Source of the DNA: Galeopsis tetrahit
Lineage: Eukaryota > Streptophyta > Magnoliopsida > Lamiales > Lamiaceae
Reading direction: 5' to 3'
Length of the DNA stretch: 64,000 bases
NCBI GenBank assembly: GCA_963675135.1
Contig: CAVLYN010000140.1
Location: forward strand, 42,001 to 106,000
The position numbers and the translations under genes were made by a program. Shown here one piece after another: positions 24,240 to 33,839 of this stretch (positions within the stretch are counted from its first letter, which is position 1; each line of letters opens with the position of its first letter). The notes under the pieces were generated by a model. That model was not told the DNA's origin. It saw only the letters and a list, made by a program, of their open reading frames with translations, and ran no database searches.

Positions 24240-24397
24240 GACGGTTTTTGAATTTGAGGCCTCGGGTGCGGAGTTTTTTACGTCGTCGCCCATAGCCAAA
24301 TTGCGCGCACGCTTGTGCGCCGTTTTTACAAAGTTTTCAGATTGCCTCTCGGGTTTGCATTTCTAGCTAAAATTGGTCATAGAATCAATTATGTTGA
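24240..24397 (+). repeat. HOR2 monomer 4 (b type before atgttgag)
   Basis: 158 bp. It has gagttttttacg, where the T replaces the G of TTTTTGACG and so removes GACGTC, and a canonical hairpin. It ends in gctaaaattggtc followed by attatgttgag. Confidence 0.9.
24305..24320. other. Inverted repeat GCGCAC-GCTT-GTGCGC (representative)
   Basis: Two perfect 6-bp arms around a 4-base loop. The same element sits at about monomer position 65-80 in most monomers of the window. Arms and loop are read directly. Extrusion or hairpin formation in vivo is inference; similar short dyads have been proposed as structural features of centromeric satellites. Confidence 0.85.
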
Positions 24398-24554
24398 GAC
24401 GGTTTTTGAATTTGAGGCCTCGGGTGCGGAGTTTTTGACGTCGTCGCCCATAGCCAAATTGCGCGCACGCTTGTGCGCCGTTTTTACAAAGTTTTCAGAT
24501 TGCCTCTCGGGTTTGCATTTCTAGCTGAATTGGCCATAGAATCAATTTTGTCGA
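24398..24554 (+). repeat. HOR2 monomer 5 (canonical)
   Basis: 157 bp and closest to the consensus throughout. It starts after atgttga and ends with tagctgaattggcc, followed by caattttgtcga. This is the monomer lost in unit 2. Confidence 0.9.
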
Positions 24555-24712
24555 GACGGTTTTTGAATTTGAGGCCTCGGGTGCGGAGTTTTTGACGTCG
24601 TCGCACATCGCCAAATTGCGCGCACGCTTGTGCGCCGTTTTTACAAAGTTTTCAGATTGCCTCTCGGGTTTGCATTTCTAGCTAAAATTGGTCATAGAAT
24701 CAATTGTGTCGA
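24555..24712 (+). repeat. HOR2 monomer 6 (E/b type)
   Basis: 158 bp. It is diagnosed by gtcgcacatcgcc in place of gtcgcccatagcc, combined with the gctaaaattggtc ending. Confidence 0.9.
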
Positions 24713-24869
24713 GACGGTTTTTGAATTTGAGGCCACGGGTGCGGAGTTTTTGACGTCGTCGCCCATAGCCAAATTGCGCGCACGCTTGTGCGCCGTTTTT
24801 ACAAAGTTTTCAGATTGCCTCTCGGGTTTGCATTTCTATCTGAATTGGCCATAGAATCAATTGTGTCGA
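24713..24869 (+). repeat. HOR2 monomer 7 (J type)
   Basis: 157 bp. It has gaggccacggg in place of gaggcctcggg, which breaks the GAGGCCTC palindrome, and tttctatctg in place of tttctagctg. Confidence 0.9.
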
Positions 24870-25026
24870 GACGGTTTTTGAATTTGAGGCCTCGGGTGCG
24901 GAGTTTTTGACGTCGTCGCCCATAGCCAAACTTGCGCGCATGGTTGTGTCCATTTTTACAAAGTTTTCAGATTGCCTCCCAAGTTTGCATCCCTCACTGA
25001 ATTGGCCATAGAATCAATTGTGTCGA
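24870..25026 (+). repeat. HOR2 monomer 8 (C type)
   Basis: 157 bp and the most divergent subtype, with about a dozen differences, all in the second half: caaacttgcgcgcatgg, gtgtccattttt, cctcccaag and gcatccctcactg. The inverted repeat is degraded here. An inserted C and a missing G cancel out in length; elsewhere the gtgtgcca form is 158 bp. Confidence 0.92.
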
Positions 25027-25184
25027 GACGGTTTTTGAATTTGAGACCTCGGGTGCGGAGTTTTTTACGTCGTCGCCCATAGCCAAATTGCTTGCACGCT
25101 TGTGCGCCGTTTTTACAAAGTTTTCAGATTGCCTCTCGGGTTTGCATTTCTAGCTAAAATTGGTCATAGAATCAATTGTGTCGA
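25027..25184 (+). repeat. HOR2 monomer 9 (gacctcggg, b type)
   Basis: 158 bp. It has gagacctcggg in place of gaggcctcggg, gagttttttacg, and attgcttgcacgc in place of attgcgcgcacgc. In units 6 and 7 the last reads attgcgtgcacgc. Confidence 0.9.
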
Positions 25185-25341
25185 GACGGTTTTTGAATTT
25201 GAGGCCACGGGTGCGGAGTTTTTGACGTCGTCGCCCATAGCCAAATTGCGCGCACGGTTGGGCGCCATTTTTACAAAGTTTTCAGATTGCCTCTCGGGTT
25301 TGCATTTCTATCTGAATTGGCCATAGAATCAATTGTGTCGA
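25185..25341 (+). repeat. HOR2 monomer 10 (I/J type)
   Basis: 157 bp. It has gaggccacggg, gcgcacggttgggcgcca and tttctatctg. The change to ggttggg breaks one base pair of the inverted repeat. In unit 8 and near 43.2, 45.9 and 63.96 kb a partly reverted form, cgcttgggcgccg, is found. Confidence 0.9.
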
Positions 25342-26915
25342 GACGGTTTTTGAATTTGAGGCCTCGGGTGCGGAGTTTTTGACGTCGTCGCCCATAGTCA
25401 AATTGTGCGCACGCTTGTGCGCCGTTTTTACAAAGAATTCAGATTGCCTCTCGGGTTTGCATTTCTAGCTGAATTGGCCATAGAATCAATTGTGTCGAGA
25501 CGGTTTTTGAATTTGAGGCCTCGGGTACGGAGTTTTTGTCGTCGTCGCCCATAGCCAAATTGCGCGCACACTTGTGCGCCGTTTTTACAAAGTTTTCAAA
25601 TTGCCTCTCGGGTTTGCATTCCTAGCTAAAATTGGTCATAGAATCAATTGTGTAGAGACGGTTTTTGAATTTGAGGCCTCGGGTGCAGAGTTTTTGACGT
25701 CGTCACCAATAGCCAAATTGCGCGCACGCTTGTGCGCCGTTTTTACAAAGTTTTCAGATTGCCTCTCGGGTTTGCATTTCTAGCTGAATTGGCCATAGAA
25801 TCAATTGTGTCGAGACGGTTTTTGAATTTGAGGCCTCGGGTGCGGAGTTTTTGACGTCGTCGCCCATAGCCAAATTGCGCGCACGCTTGTGCGCCGTTTT
25901 TACAAAGTTTTCAGATTGCCTCTCGGGTTTGCATTTCTAGCTAAAATTGGTCATAGAATCAATTATGTTGAGACGGTTTTTGAATTTGAGGCCTCGGGTG
26001 CGGAGTTTTTGACGTCGTCGCCCATAGCCAAATTGCGCGCACGCTTGTGCGCCGTTTTTACAAAGTTTTCAGATTGCCTCTCGGGTTTGCATTTCTAGCT
26101 GAATTGGCCATAGAATCAATTTTGTCGAGACGGTTTTTGAATTTGAGGCCTCGGGTGCGGAGTTTTTGTCGTCGTCGCACATCGCCAAATTGCGCGCACG
26201 CTTGTGCGCCGTTTTTACAAAGTTTTCAGATTGCCTCTCGGGTTTGCATTTCTAGCTAAAATTGGTCATAGAATCAATTGTGTCGAGACGGTTTTTGAAT
26301 TTGAGGCCACGGGTGCGGAGTTTTTGACGTCGTCGCCCATAGCCAAATTGCGCGCACGCTTGTGCGCCGTTTTTACAAAGTTTTCAGATTGCCTCTCGGG
26401 TTTGCATTTCTATCTGAATTGGCCATAGAATCAATTGTGTCGAGACGGTTTTTGAATTTGAGGCCTCGGGTGCGGAGTTTTTGACGTCGTCGCCCATAGC
26501 CAAACTTGCGCGCATGGTTGTGTCCATTTTTACAAAGTTTTCAGATTGCCTCCCAAGTTTGCATCCCTCACTGAATTGGCCATAGAATCAATTGTGTCGA
26601 GACGGTTTTTGAATTTGAGACCTCGGGTGCGGAGTTTTTGACGTCGTCGCCCATAGCCAAATTGCGTGCACGCTTGTGCGCCGTTTTTACAAAGTTTTCA
26701 GATTGCCTCTCGGGTTTGCATTTCTAGCTAAAATTGGTCATAGAATCAATTGTGTCGAGACGGTTTTTGAATTTGAGGCCACGGGTGCGGAGTTTTTGAC
26801 GTCGTCGCCCATAGCCAAATTGCGCGCACGGTTGGGCGCCATTTTTACAAAGTTTTCAGATTGCCTCTCGGGTTTGCATTTCTATCTGAATTGGCCATAG
26901 AATCAATTGTGTCGA
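25342..26915 (+). repeat. HOR2 unit 5 (10 monomers, 1574 bp)
   Basis: The first unit with cggagtttttgtcgtcg in monomer 2 (tacggag near 25527), a marker that continues through unit 8 and reappears at 40-42 kb. It replaces cacacttctg by cacacttgtg and loses ttttttacg from monomers 4 and 9. So a subfamily switch occurs between units 4 and 5. A second gtcgtcgtc change is seen in monomer 6 near 26168. Confidence 0.92.
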
Positions 26916-28174
26916 GACGGTTTTTGAATTTGAGGCCTCGGGTGCGGAGTTTTTGACGTCGTCGCCCATAGTCAAATTGTGCGCACGCTTGTGCGCCGTT
27001 TTTACAAAGAATTCAGATTGCCTCTCGGGTTTGCATTTCTAGCTGAATTGGCCATAGAATCAATTGTGTCGAGACGGTTTTTGAATTTGAGGCCTCGGGT
27101 ACGGAGTTTTTGTCGTCGTCGCCCATAGCCAAATTGCGCGCACACTTGTGCGCCGTTTTTACAAAGTTTTCAAATTGCCTCTCGGGTTTGCATTTCTAGC
27201 TAAAATTGGTCATAGAATCAATTGTGTAGAGACGGTTTTTGAATTTGAGGCCTCGGGTGCAGAGTTTTTGACGTCGTCACCAATAGCCAAATTGCGCGCA
27301 CGCTTGTGCGCCGTTTTTACAAAGTTTTCAGATTGCCTCTCGGGTTTGCATTTCTAGCTGAATTGGCCATAGAATCAATTGTGTCGAGACGGTTTTTGAA
27401 TTTGAGGCCTCGGGTGCGGAGTTTTTGACGTCGTCGCCCATAGCCAAATTGCGCGCACGCTTGTGCGCCGTTTTTACAAAGTTTTCAGATTGCCTCTCGG
27501 GTTTGCATTTCTAGCTAAAATTGGTCATAGAATCAATTATGTTGAGACGGTTTTTGAATTTGAGGCCTCGGGTGCGGAGTTTTTGACGTCGTCGCCCATA
27601 GCCAAATTGCGCGCACGCTTGTGCGCCGTTTTTACAAAGTTTTCAGATTGCCTCTCGGGTTTGCATTTCTATCTGAATTGGCCATAGAATCAATTGTGTC
27701 GAGACGGTTTTTGAATTTGAGGCCTCGGGTGCGGAGTTTTTGACGTCGTCGCCCATAGCCAAACTTGCGCGCATGGTTGTGTCCATTTTTACAAAGTTTT
27801 CAGATTGCCTCCCAAGTTTGCATCCCTCACTGAATTGGCCATAGAATCAATTGTGTCGAGACGGTTTTTGAATTTGAGACCTCGGGTGCGGAGTTTTTGA
27901 CGTCGTCGCCCATAGCCAAATTGCGTGCACGCTTGTGCGCCGTTTTTACAAAGTTTTCAGATTGCCTCTCGGGTTTGCATTTCTAGCTAAAATTGGTCAT
28001 AGAATCAATTGTGTCGAGACGGTTTTTGAATTTGAGGCCACGGGTGCGGAGTTTTTGACGTCGTCGCCCATAGCCAAATTGCGCGCACGGTTGGGCGCCA
28101 TTTTTACAAAGTTTTCAGATTGCCTCTCGGGTTTGCATTTCTATCTGAATTGGCCATAGAATCAATTGTGTCGA
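26916..28174 (+). repeat. HOR2 unit 6 (8 monomers, 1259 bp)
   Basis: Two monomers are missing. The monomer at 27546 starts as monomer 5 (after atgttga) and ends as monomer 7 (tttctatctg near 27666), directly followed by the C monomer. The breakpoint is therefore inside a 5/7 hybrid, removing 315 bp in register. Confidence 0.92.
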
Positions 28175-29433
28175 GACGGTTTTTGAATTTGAGGCCTCGG
28201 GTGCGGAGTTTTTGACGTCGTCGCCCATAGTCAAATTGTGCGCACGCTTGTGCGCCGTTTTTACAAAGAATTCAGATTGCCTCTCGGGTTTGCATTTCTA
28301 GCTGAATTGGCCATAGAATCAATTGTGTCGAGACGGTTTTTGAATTTGAGGCCTCGGGTACGGAGTTTTTGTCGTCGTAGCCCATAGCCAAATTGCGCGC
28401 ACACTTGTGCGCCGTTTTTACAAAGTTTTCAAATTGCCTCTCGGGTTTGCATTTCTAGCTAAAATTGGTCATAGAATCAATTGTGTAGAGACGGTTTTTG
28501 AATTTGAGGCCTCGGGTGCAGAGTTTTTGACGTCGTCACCAATAGCCAAATTGCGCGCACGCTTGTGCGCCGTTTTTACAAAGTTTTCAGATTGCCTCTC
28601 GGGTTTGCATTTCTAGCTGAATTGGCCATAGAATCAATTGTGTCGAGACGGTTTTTGAATTTGAGGCCTCGGGTGCGGAGTTTTTGACGTCGTCGCCCAT
28701 AGCCAAATTGCGCGCACGCTTGTGCGCCGTTTTTACAAAGTTTTCAGATTGCCTCTCGGGTTTGCATTTCTAGCTAAAATTGGTCATAGAATCAATTATG
28801 TTGAGACGGTTTTTGAATTTGAGGCCTCGGGTGCGGAGTTTTTGACGTCGTCGCCCATAGCCAAATTGCGCGCACGCTTGTGCGCCGTTTTTACAAAGTT
28901 TTCAGATTGCCTCTCGGGTTTGCATTTCTAGCTGAATTGGCCATAGAATCAATTTTGTCGAGACGGTTTTTGAATTTGAGGCCTCGGGTGCGGAGTTTTT
29001 GACGTCGTCGCCCATAGCCAAACTTGCGCGCATGGTTGTGTCCATTTTTACAAAGTTTTCAGATTGCCTCCCAAGTTTGCATCCCTCACTGAATTGGCCA
29101 TAGAATCAATTGTGTCGAGACGGTTTTTGAATTTGAGACCTCGGGTGCGGAGTTTTTGACGTCGTCGCCCATAGCCAAATTGCGTGCACGCTTGTGCGCC
29201 GTTTTTACAAAGTTTTCAGATTGCCTCTCGGGTTTGCATTTCTAGCTAAAATTGGTCATAGAATCAATTGTGTCGAGACGGTTTTTGAATTTGAGGCCAC
29301 GGGTGCGGAGTTTTTGACGTCGTCGCCCATAGCCAAATTGCGCGCACGGTTGGGCGCCATTTTTACAAAGTTTTCAGATTGCCTCTCGGGTTTGCATTTC
29401 TATCTGAATTGGCCATAGAATCAATTGTGTCGA
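28175..29433 (+). repeat. HOR2 unit 7 (8 monomers, 1259 bp)
   Basis: Also two monomers short, but by a different event from unit 6. Monomer 5 is intact and the following one (28962) begins after caattttgtcga like monomer 6, then carries the C-type second half, a 6/8 hybrid. Monomer 2 has gtcgtcgtagcc near 28375, unique in the window. Confidence 0.92.
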
Positions 29434-31007
29434 GACGGTTTTTGAATTTGAGGCCTCGGGTGCGGAGTTTTTGACGTCGTCGCCCATAGTCAAATTGTGC
29501 GCACGCTTGTGCGCCGTTTTTACAAAGAATTCAGATTGCCTCTCGGGTTTGCATTTCTAGCTGAATTGGCCATAGAATCAATTGTGTCGAGACGGTTTTT
29601 GAATTTGAGGCCTCGGGTACGGAGTTTTTGTCGTCGTCGCCCATAGCCAAATTGCGCGCACACTTGTGCGCCGTTTTTACAAAGTTTTCAAATTGCCTCT
29701 CGGGTTTGCATTTCTAGCTAAAATTGGTCATAGAATCAATTGTGTAGAGACGGTTTTTGAATTTGAGGCCTCGGGTGCAGAGTTTTTGACGTCGTCACCA
29801 ATAGCCAAATTGCGCGCACGCTTGTGCGCCGTTTTTACAAAGTTTTCAGATTGCCTCTCGGGTTTGCATTTCTAGCTGAATTGGCCATAGAATCAATTGT
29901 GTCGAGACGGTTTTTGAATTTGAGGCCTCGGGTGCGGAGTTTTTGACGTCGTCGCCCATAGCCAAATTGCGCGCACGCTTGTGCGCCGTTTTTACAAAGT
30001 TTTCAGATTGCCTCTCGGGTTTGCATTTCTAGCTAAAATTGGTCATAGAATCAATTATGTTGAGACGGTTTTTGAATTTGAGGCCTCGGGTGCGGAGTTT
30101 TTGACGTCGTCGCCCATAGCCAAATTGCGCGCACGCTTGTGCGCCGTTTTTACAAAGTTTTCAGATTGCCTCTCGGGTTTGCATTTCTAGCTGAATTGGC
30201 CATAGAATCAATTTTGTCGAGACGGTTTTTGAATTTGAGGCCTCGGGTGCGGAGTTTTTGACGTCGTCGCACATCGCCAAATTGCGCGCACGCTTGTGCG
30301 CCGTTTTTAAAAAGTTTTCAGATTGCCTCTCGGGTTTGCATTTCTAGCTAAAATTGGTCATAGAATCAATTGTGTCGAGACGGTTTTTGAATTTGAGGCC
30401 ACGGGTGCGGAGTTTTTGACGTCGTCGCCCATAGCCAAATTGCGCGCACGCTTGTGCGCCGTTTTTACAAAGTTTTCAGATTGCCTCTCGGGTTTGCATT
30501 TCTATCTGAATTGGCCATAGAATCAATTGTGTCGAGACGGTTTTTGAATTTGAGGCCTCGGGTGCGGAGTTTTTGACGTCGTCGCCCATAGCCAAACTTG
30601 CGCGCATGGTTGTGTCCATTTTTACAAAGTTTTCAGATTGCCTCCCAAGTTTGCATCCCTCACTGAATTGGCCATAGAATCAATTGTGTCGAGACGGTTT
30701 TTGAATTTGAGACCTCGGGTGCGGAGTTTTTGACGTCGTCGCCCATAGCCAAATTGCGCGCACGCTTGTGCGCCGTTTTTACAAAGTTTTCAGATTGCCT
30801 CTCGGGTTTGCATTTCTAGCTAAAATTGGTCATAGAATCAATTGTGTCGAGACGGTTTTTGAATTTGAGGCCACGGGTGCGGAGTTTTTGACGTCGTCGC
30901 CCATAGCCAAATTGCGCGCACGCTTGGGCGCCGTTTTTACAAAGTTTTCAGATTGCCTCTCGGGTTTGCATTTCTATCTGAATTGGCCATAGAATCAATT
31001 GTGTCGA
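29434..31007 (+). repeat. HOR2 unit 8 (10 monomers, 1574 bp)
   Basis: A full unit. Private features are tttttaaaaag in monomer 6 (near 30306) and cgcttgggcgccg in monomer 10. Both recur 12268 bp downstream in unit 10 (near 42574 and 43191). It is the last HOR2 unit before the HOR3 region. Confidence 0.92.
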
Positions 31008-33839
31008 GACGGTTTTTGAATTTGAGACCTCGGGTGCGGAGTTTTTGATGTCGTCGCCCATAGCCAAATTGCGCGCACGCTTGTGCGCCGTTTTTACAAA
31101 GTTTTCAGATTGCCTCTCGGGTTTGCATTTCTAGCTGAATTGGCCATAGAATCAATTGTGTCGAGACAGTTTTTGAATTTGAGGCCTCAGGTGCGGAGTT
31201 TTTGACGTCGTCGCCCATAGCCAAATTGCGCGCACGCTTGTGCGCCGTTTTTACAAAGTTTTCAAATTGCCTCTCGGGTTTGCATTTCTAGCTAAAATTG
31301 GTCATAGAATCAATTGTGTCGAGACGGTTTTTTGAATTTGAGGCCACGGGTGCGGAGTTTTTGACGTCGTCGCCCATAGCCAAATTGCACGCACGCTTGT
31401 GCGCCGTTTTTACAAAGTTTTCAGATTGCCTCTCGGGTTTGCATTTCTATCTGAATTGGCCATAGAATCAATTGTGTCGAGACGGTTTTTAAATTTGAGG
31501 CTTCGGGTGCGGAGTTTTTGACGTCGTCGCCCATAGCCAAACTTGCGCGCATGGTTGTGTGCCATTTTTACAAAGTTTTCAGATTGCCTCCCAAGTTTGC
31601 ATCCCTCACTGAATTGGCCGTAGAATCAATTGTGTCGAGACGGTTTTTGAATTTGAGGCCTCGGGTGCGGAGTTTTTGACGTCGTCGCCCATAGCCAAAT
31701 TGCGCGCACGCTTGTGCGCCGTTTTTACAAAGTTTTCAGATTGCCTCTCGGGTTTGCATTTCTAGCTGAATTGGCCATAGAATCAATTGTGTCGAGACGG
31801 TTTTTGAATTTGAGGCCTCGGGTGCGGAGTTTTTGACGTCGTCGCCCATAGCCAAATTGCGCATACGCTTGTGCGCCGTTTTTACAAAGTTTTCAAATTA
31901 CCTCTTGGGTTTGCATTCCTACCTAAAATTGGTCATAGAATCAATTGTGTCGAGACGGTTTTTGAATTTGAGGCCACGGGTGCGGAGTTTTTGACGTCGT
32001 CGCCCATAGCCAAATTGCGCGCACGCTTGTGCGCCGTTTTTACAAAGTTTTCAGATTGCCTCTCGGGTTTGCATTTCTATCTGAATTGGCTATAGAATCA
32101 ATTGTGTCGAGACGGTTTTTGAATTTGAGGCCTCGGGTGCGGAGTTTTTGACGTCGTCGCCCATAGCCAAACTTGCGCGCATGGTTGTGCGCCGTTTTTA
32201 CAAAGTTTTCAGATTGCCTCTCGGGTTTGCATTTCTATCTGAATTGGCTATAGAATCAATTGTGTCGAGACGGTTTTTGAATTTGAGGCCTCGGGTGCGG
32301 AGTTTTTGACGTCGTCGCCCATAGCCAAATTGCGCGCACGCTTGTGCGCCGTTTTTACAAAGTTTTCAGATTGCCTCTCGGGTTTGCATTTCTAGCTGAA
32401 TTGGCCATAGAATCAATTGTGTCGAGACGGTTTTTGAATTTGAGGCCTCGGGTGCGGAGTTTTTGACGTCGTCGCCCATAGTCAAATTGCGCGCACGCTT
32501 GTGCGCCGTTTTTACAAAGTATTCAGATTGCCTCTCGGGTTTGCATTTCTAGCTGAATTGGCCATAGAATCAATTGTGTCGAGACGGTTTTTGAATTTGA
32601 GGCCTCTGGTGCGGAGTTTTTGACGTCGTCGCCCATAGCCAAATTGCGCGCACGCTTGTGCGCCGTTTTTACAAAGTTTTCAAATTGCCTCCCGGGTTTG
32701 CATTTCTAGGTAAAATTGGTCATAGAATCAATTGTGTCGAGACGGTTTTTGAATTAGAGGCCTCGGGTGCAGAGTTCTTGACGTCGTCACCAATAGCCAA
32801 ATTGCGCGCACGCTTGTGCGCCGTTTTTACAAAGTTTTCAGATTGCCTCTCGGGTTTGAATTTCCCACTGAATTGGCCATAGAATCAATTTTGTCGAGAC
32901 AGTTTTTGAATTTGAGGCCTCGGGTGCGGAGTTTTTGACGTCGTCACCCCTAACCAAATTGCGCGCACGCTTGTGCGCCGTTTTTACAAAGTTTTCAGAT
33001 TGCCATTCGAGTTTGCATTTCTAGCTGAATTGGCCATAGAATCAATTGTGTCGAGACGGTATTTGAATTTGAGGCCTCGGGTGCAGAGTTTTTGACGTCG
33101 TCGCCCATAGTCAAATTGCGCGCACGGTTGTGCGCCGTTTTTACAAAGTTTTCAGATTGCCTCTCAGGTTTGCATTTCTAGCTGAATTGGCCATAGAATC
33201 AATTTTGTTGAGACAGTTTTTGAATTTGAGGCCTCGGGTGCGGAGTTTTTGACGTCGTCGCCCCTAACCAAATTGCGCGCACGCTTGTGCGCCGTTTTTA
33301 CAAAGTTTTCAGATTGCCATTCGGGTTTGCATTTCTAGCTGAATTGGCCATAGAATCAATTGTGTCGAGACGGTTTTTGAATTTGAGGCCTCGGGTGCAG
33401 AGTTTTTGACGTCGTCGCCCATAGTCAAATTGCGCGCACGGTTGTGCGCCATTTTTACAAAGTTTTCAGATTGCCTCTCAGGTTTGCATTTCTAGCTGAA
33501 TTGGCCATAGAATCAATTGAGTCGAGACGGTTTTTGAATTTGAGGCCTCGGGTGCGGAGTTTTGACGTCGTCGCCCGTAGCCAAATTGCGCGCACGCTTG
33601 TGCGCCGTTTTTACAAAGTTTTCAGATTGCCTCTCGGGTTTGCATTTCTAGCTAAAATTGGTCATAGAATCAATTGTGTCGAGACGGTTTTTGAATTTGA
33701 GGCCTCGGGTGCGGAGTTTTTGACGTCGTCGCCCATACCCAAATTGCGCGCACGCTTGTGCGCCGTTTTTACAAAGTTTTCAGATTGCCTCTCGGGTTTG
33801 AATTTCCCACTGAATTGGCCATAGAATCAATTGTGTCGA
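31008..33839 (+). repeat. Transition block between HOR2 and HOR3 (18 monomers)
   Basis: Markers include gatgtcg (near 31047), aaatttgaggcttcggg (near 31489), ggccgtagaatc (near 31617), ttacctcttgggtttgc (near 31907) and CCCGGG at 32691-32696. The part from 31008 to about 32.7 kb is a paralogue of 43276-45.0 kb at 12267-12268 bp; the one-base change is a sixth T in ggttttttgaattt near 31327. The later part is HOR3-like, with cccctaacc and gccattcg monomers near 32950 and 33270. Confidence 0.85.
32101..32258 (+). repeat. Converted C-type monomer
   Basis: It starts as a C monomer (ccaaacttgcgcgcatgg) but from about 32190 reads gtgcgccgttttt, cctctcggg, tttctatctg and ggctatag. The rare ggctatag is also in the preceding monomer (near 32088). 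The paralogue at 44.4 kb has ggctatag once, followed by a complete C monomer. This points to gene conversion of about 60 bp from the neighbouring monomer. Confidence 0.82.

Larger units (their letters stand above)
23768..25341 (+). repeat. HOR2 unit 4 (10 monomers, 1574 bp), reference unit
   Basis: Used here as the reference because all ten subtypes are intact. Lengths in order are 157, 158, 157, 158, 157, 158, 157, 157, 158, 157, which sum to 1574. Each monomer is described separately below. Its only clear departures from unit 3 are the loss of tttctaact and of gcccattgcc. Confidence 0.94.

Noticed and set aside
32946..32956. ccctaacc in G-type monomers as a telomere-like repeat
   Set aside because: It is a single telomere-like unit created by two substitutions in gcccatagcc. 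It is never tandem, so it is a chance match.
33444..33824. Open frames of 60 to 126 codons repeating through the window, the longest 126 codons here and at 36431, 39260, 51687, 54360 and 57348
   Set aside because: They recur at monomer spacing and nearly all begin with GTG or TTG rather than ATG. Their length depends on whether a b-type monomer or a missing T shifts the frame. The encoded peptides simply repeat the monomer translation. No recognised domain, promoter or codon signature supports a gene.
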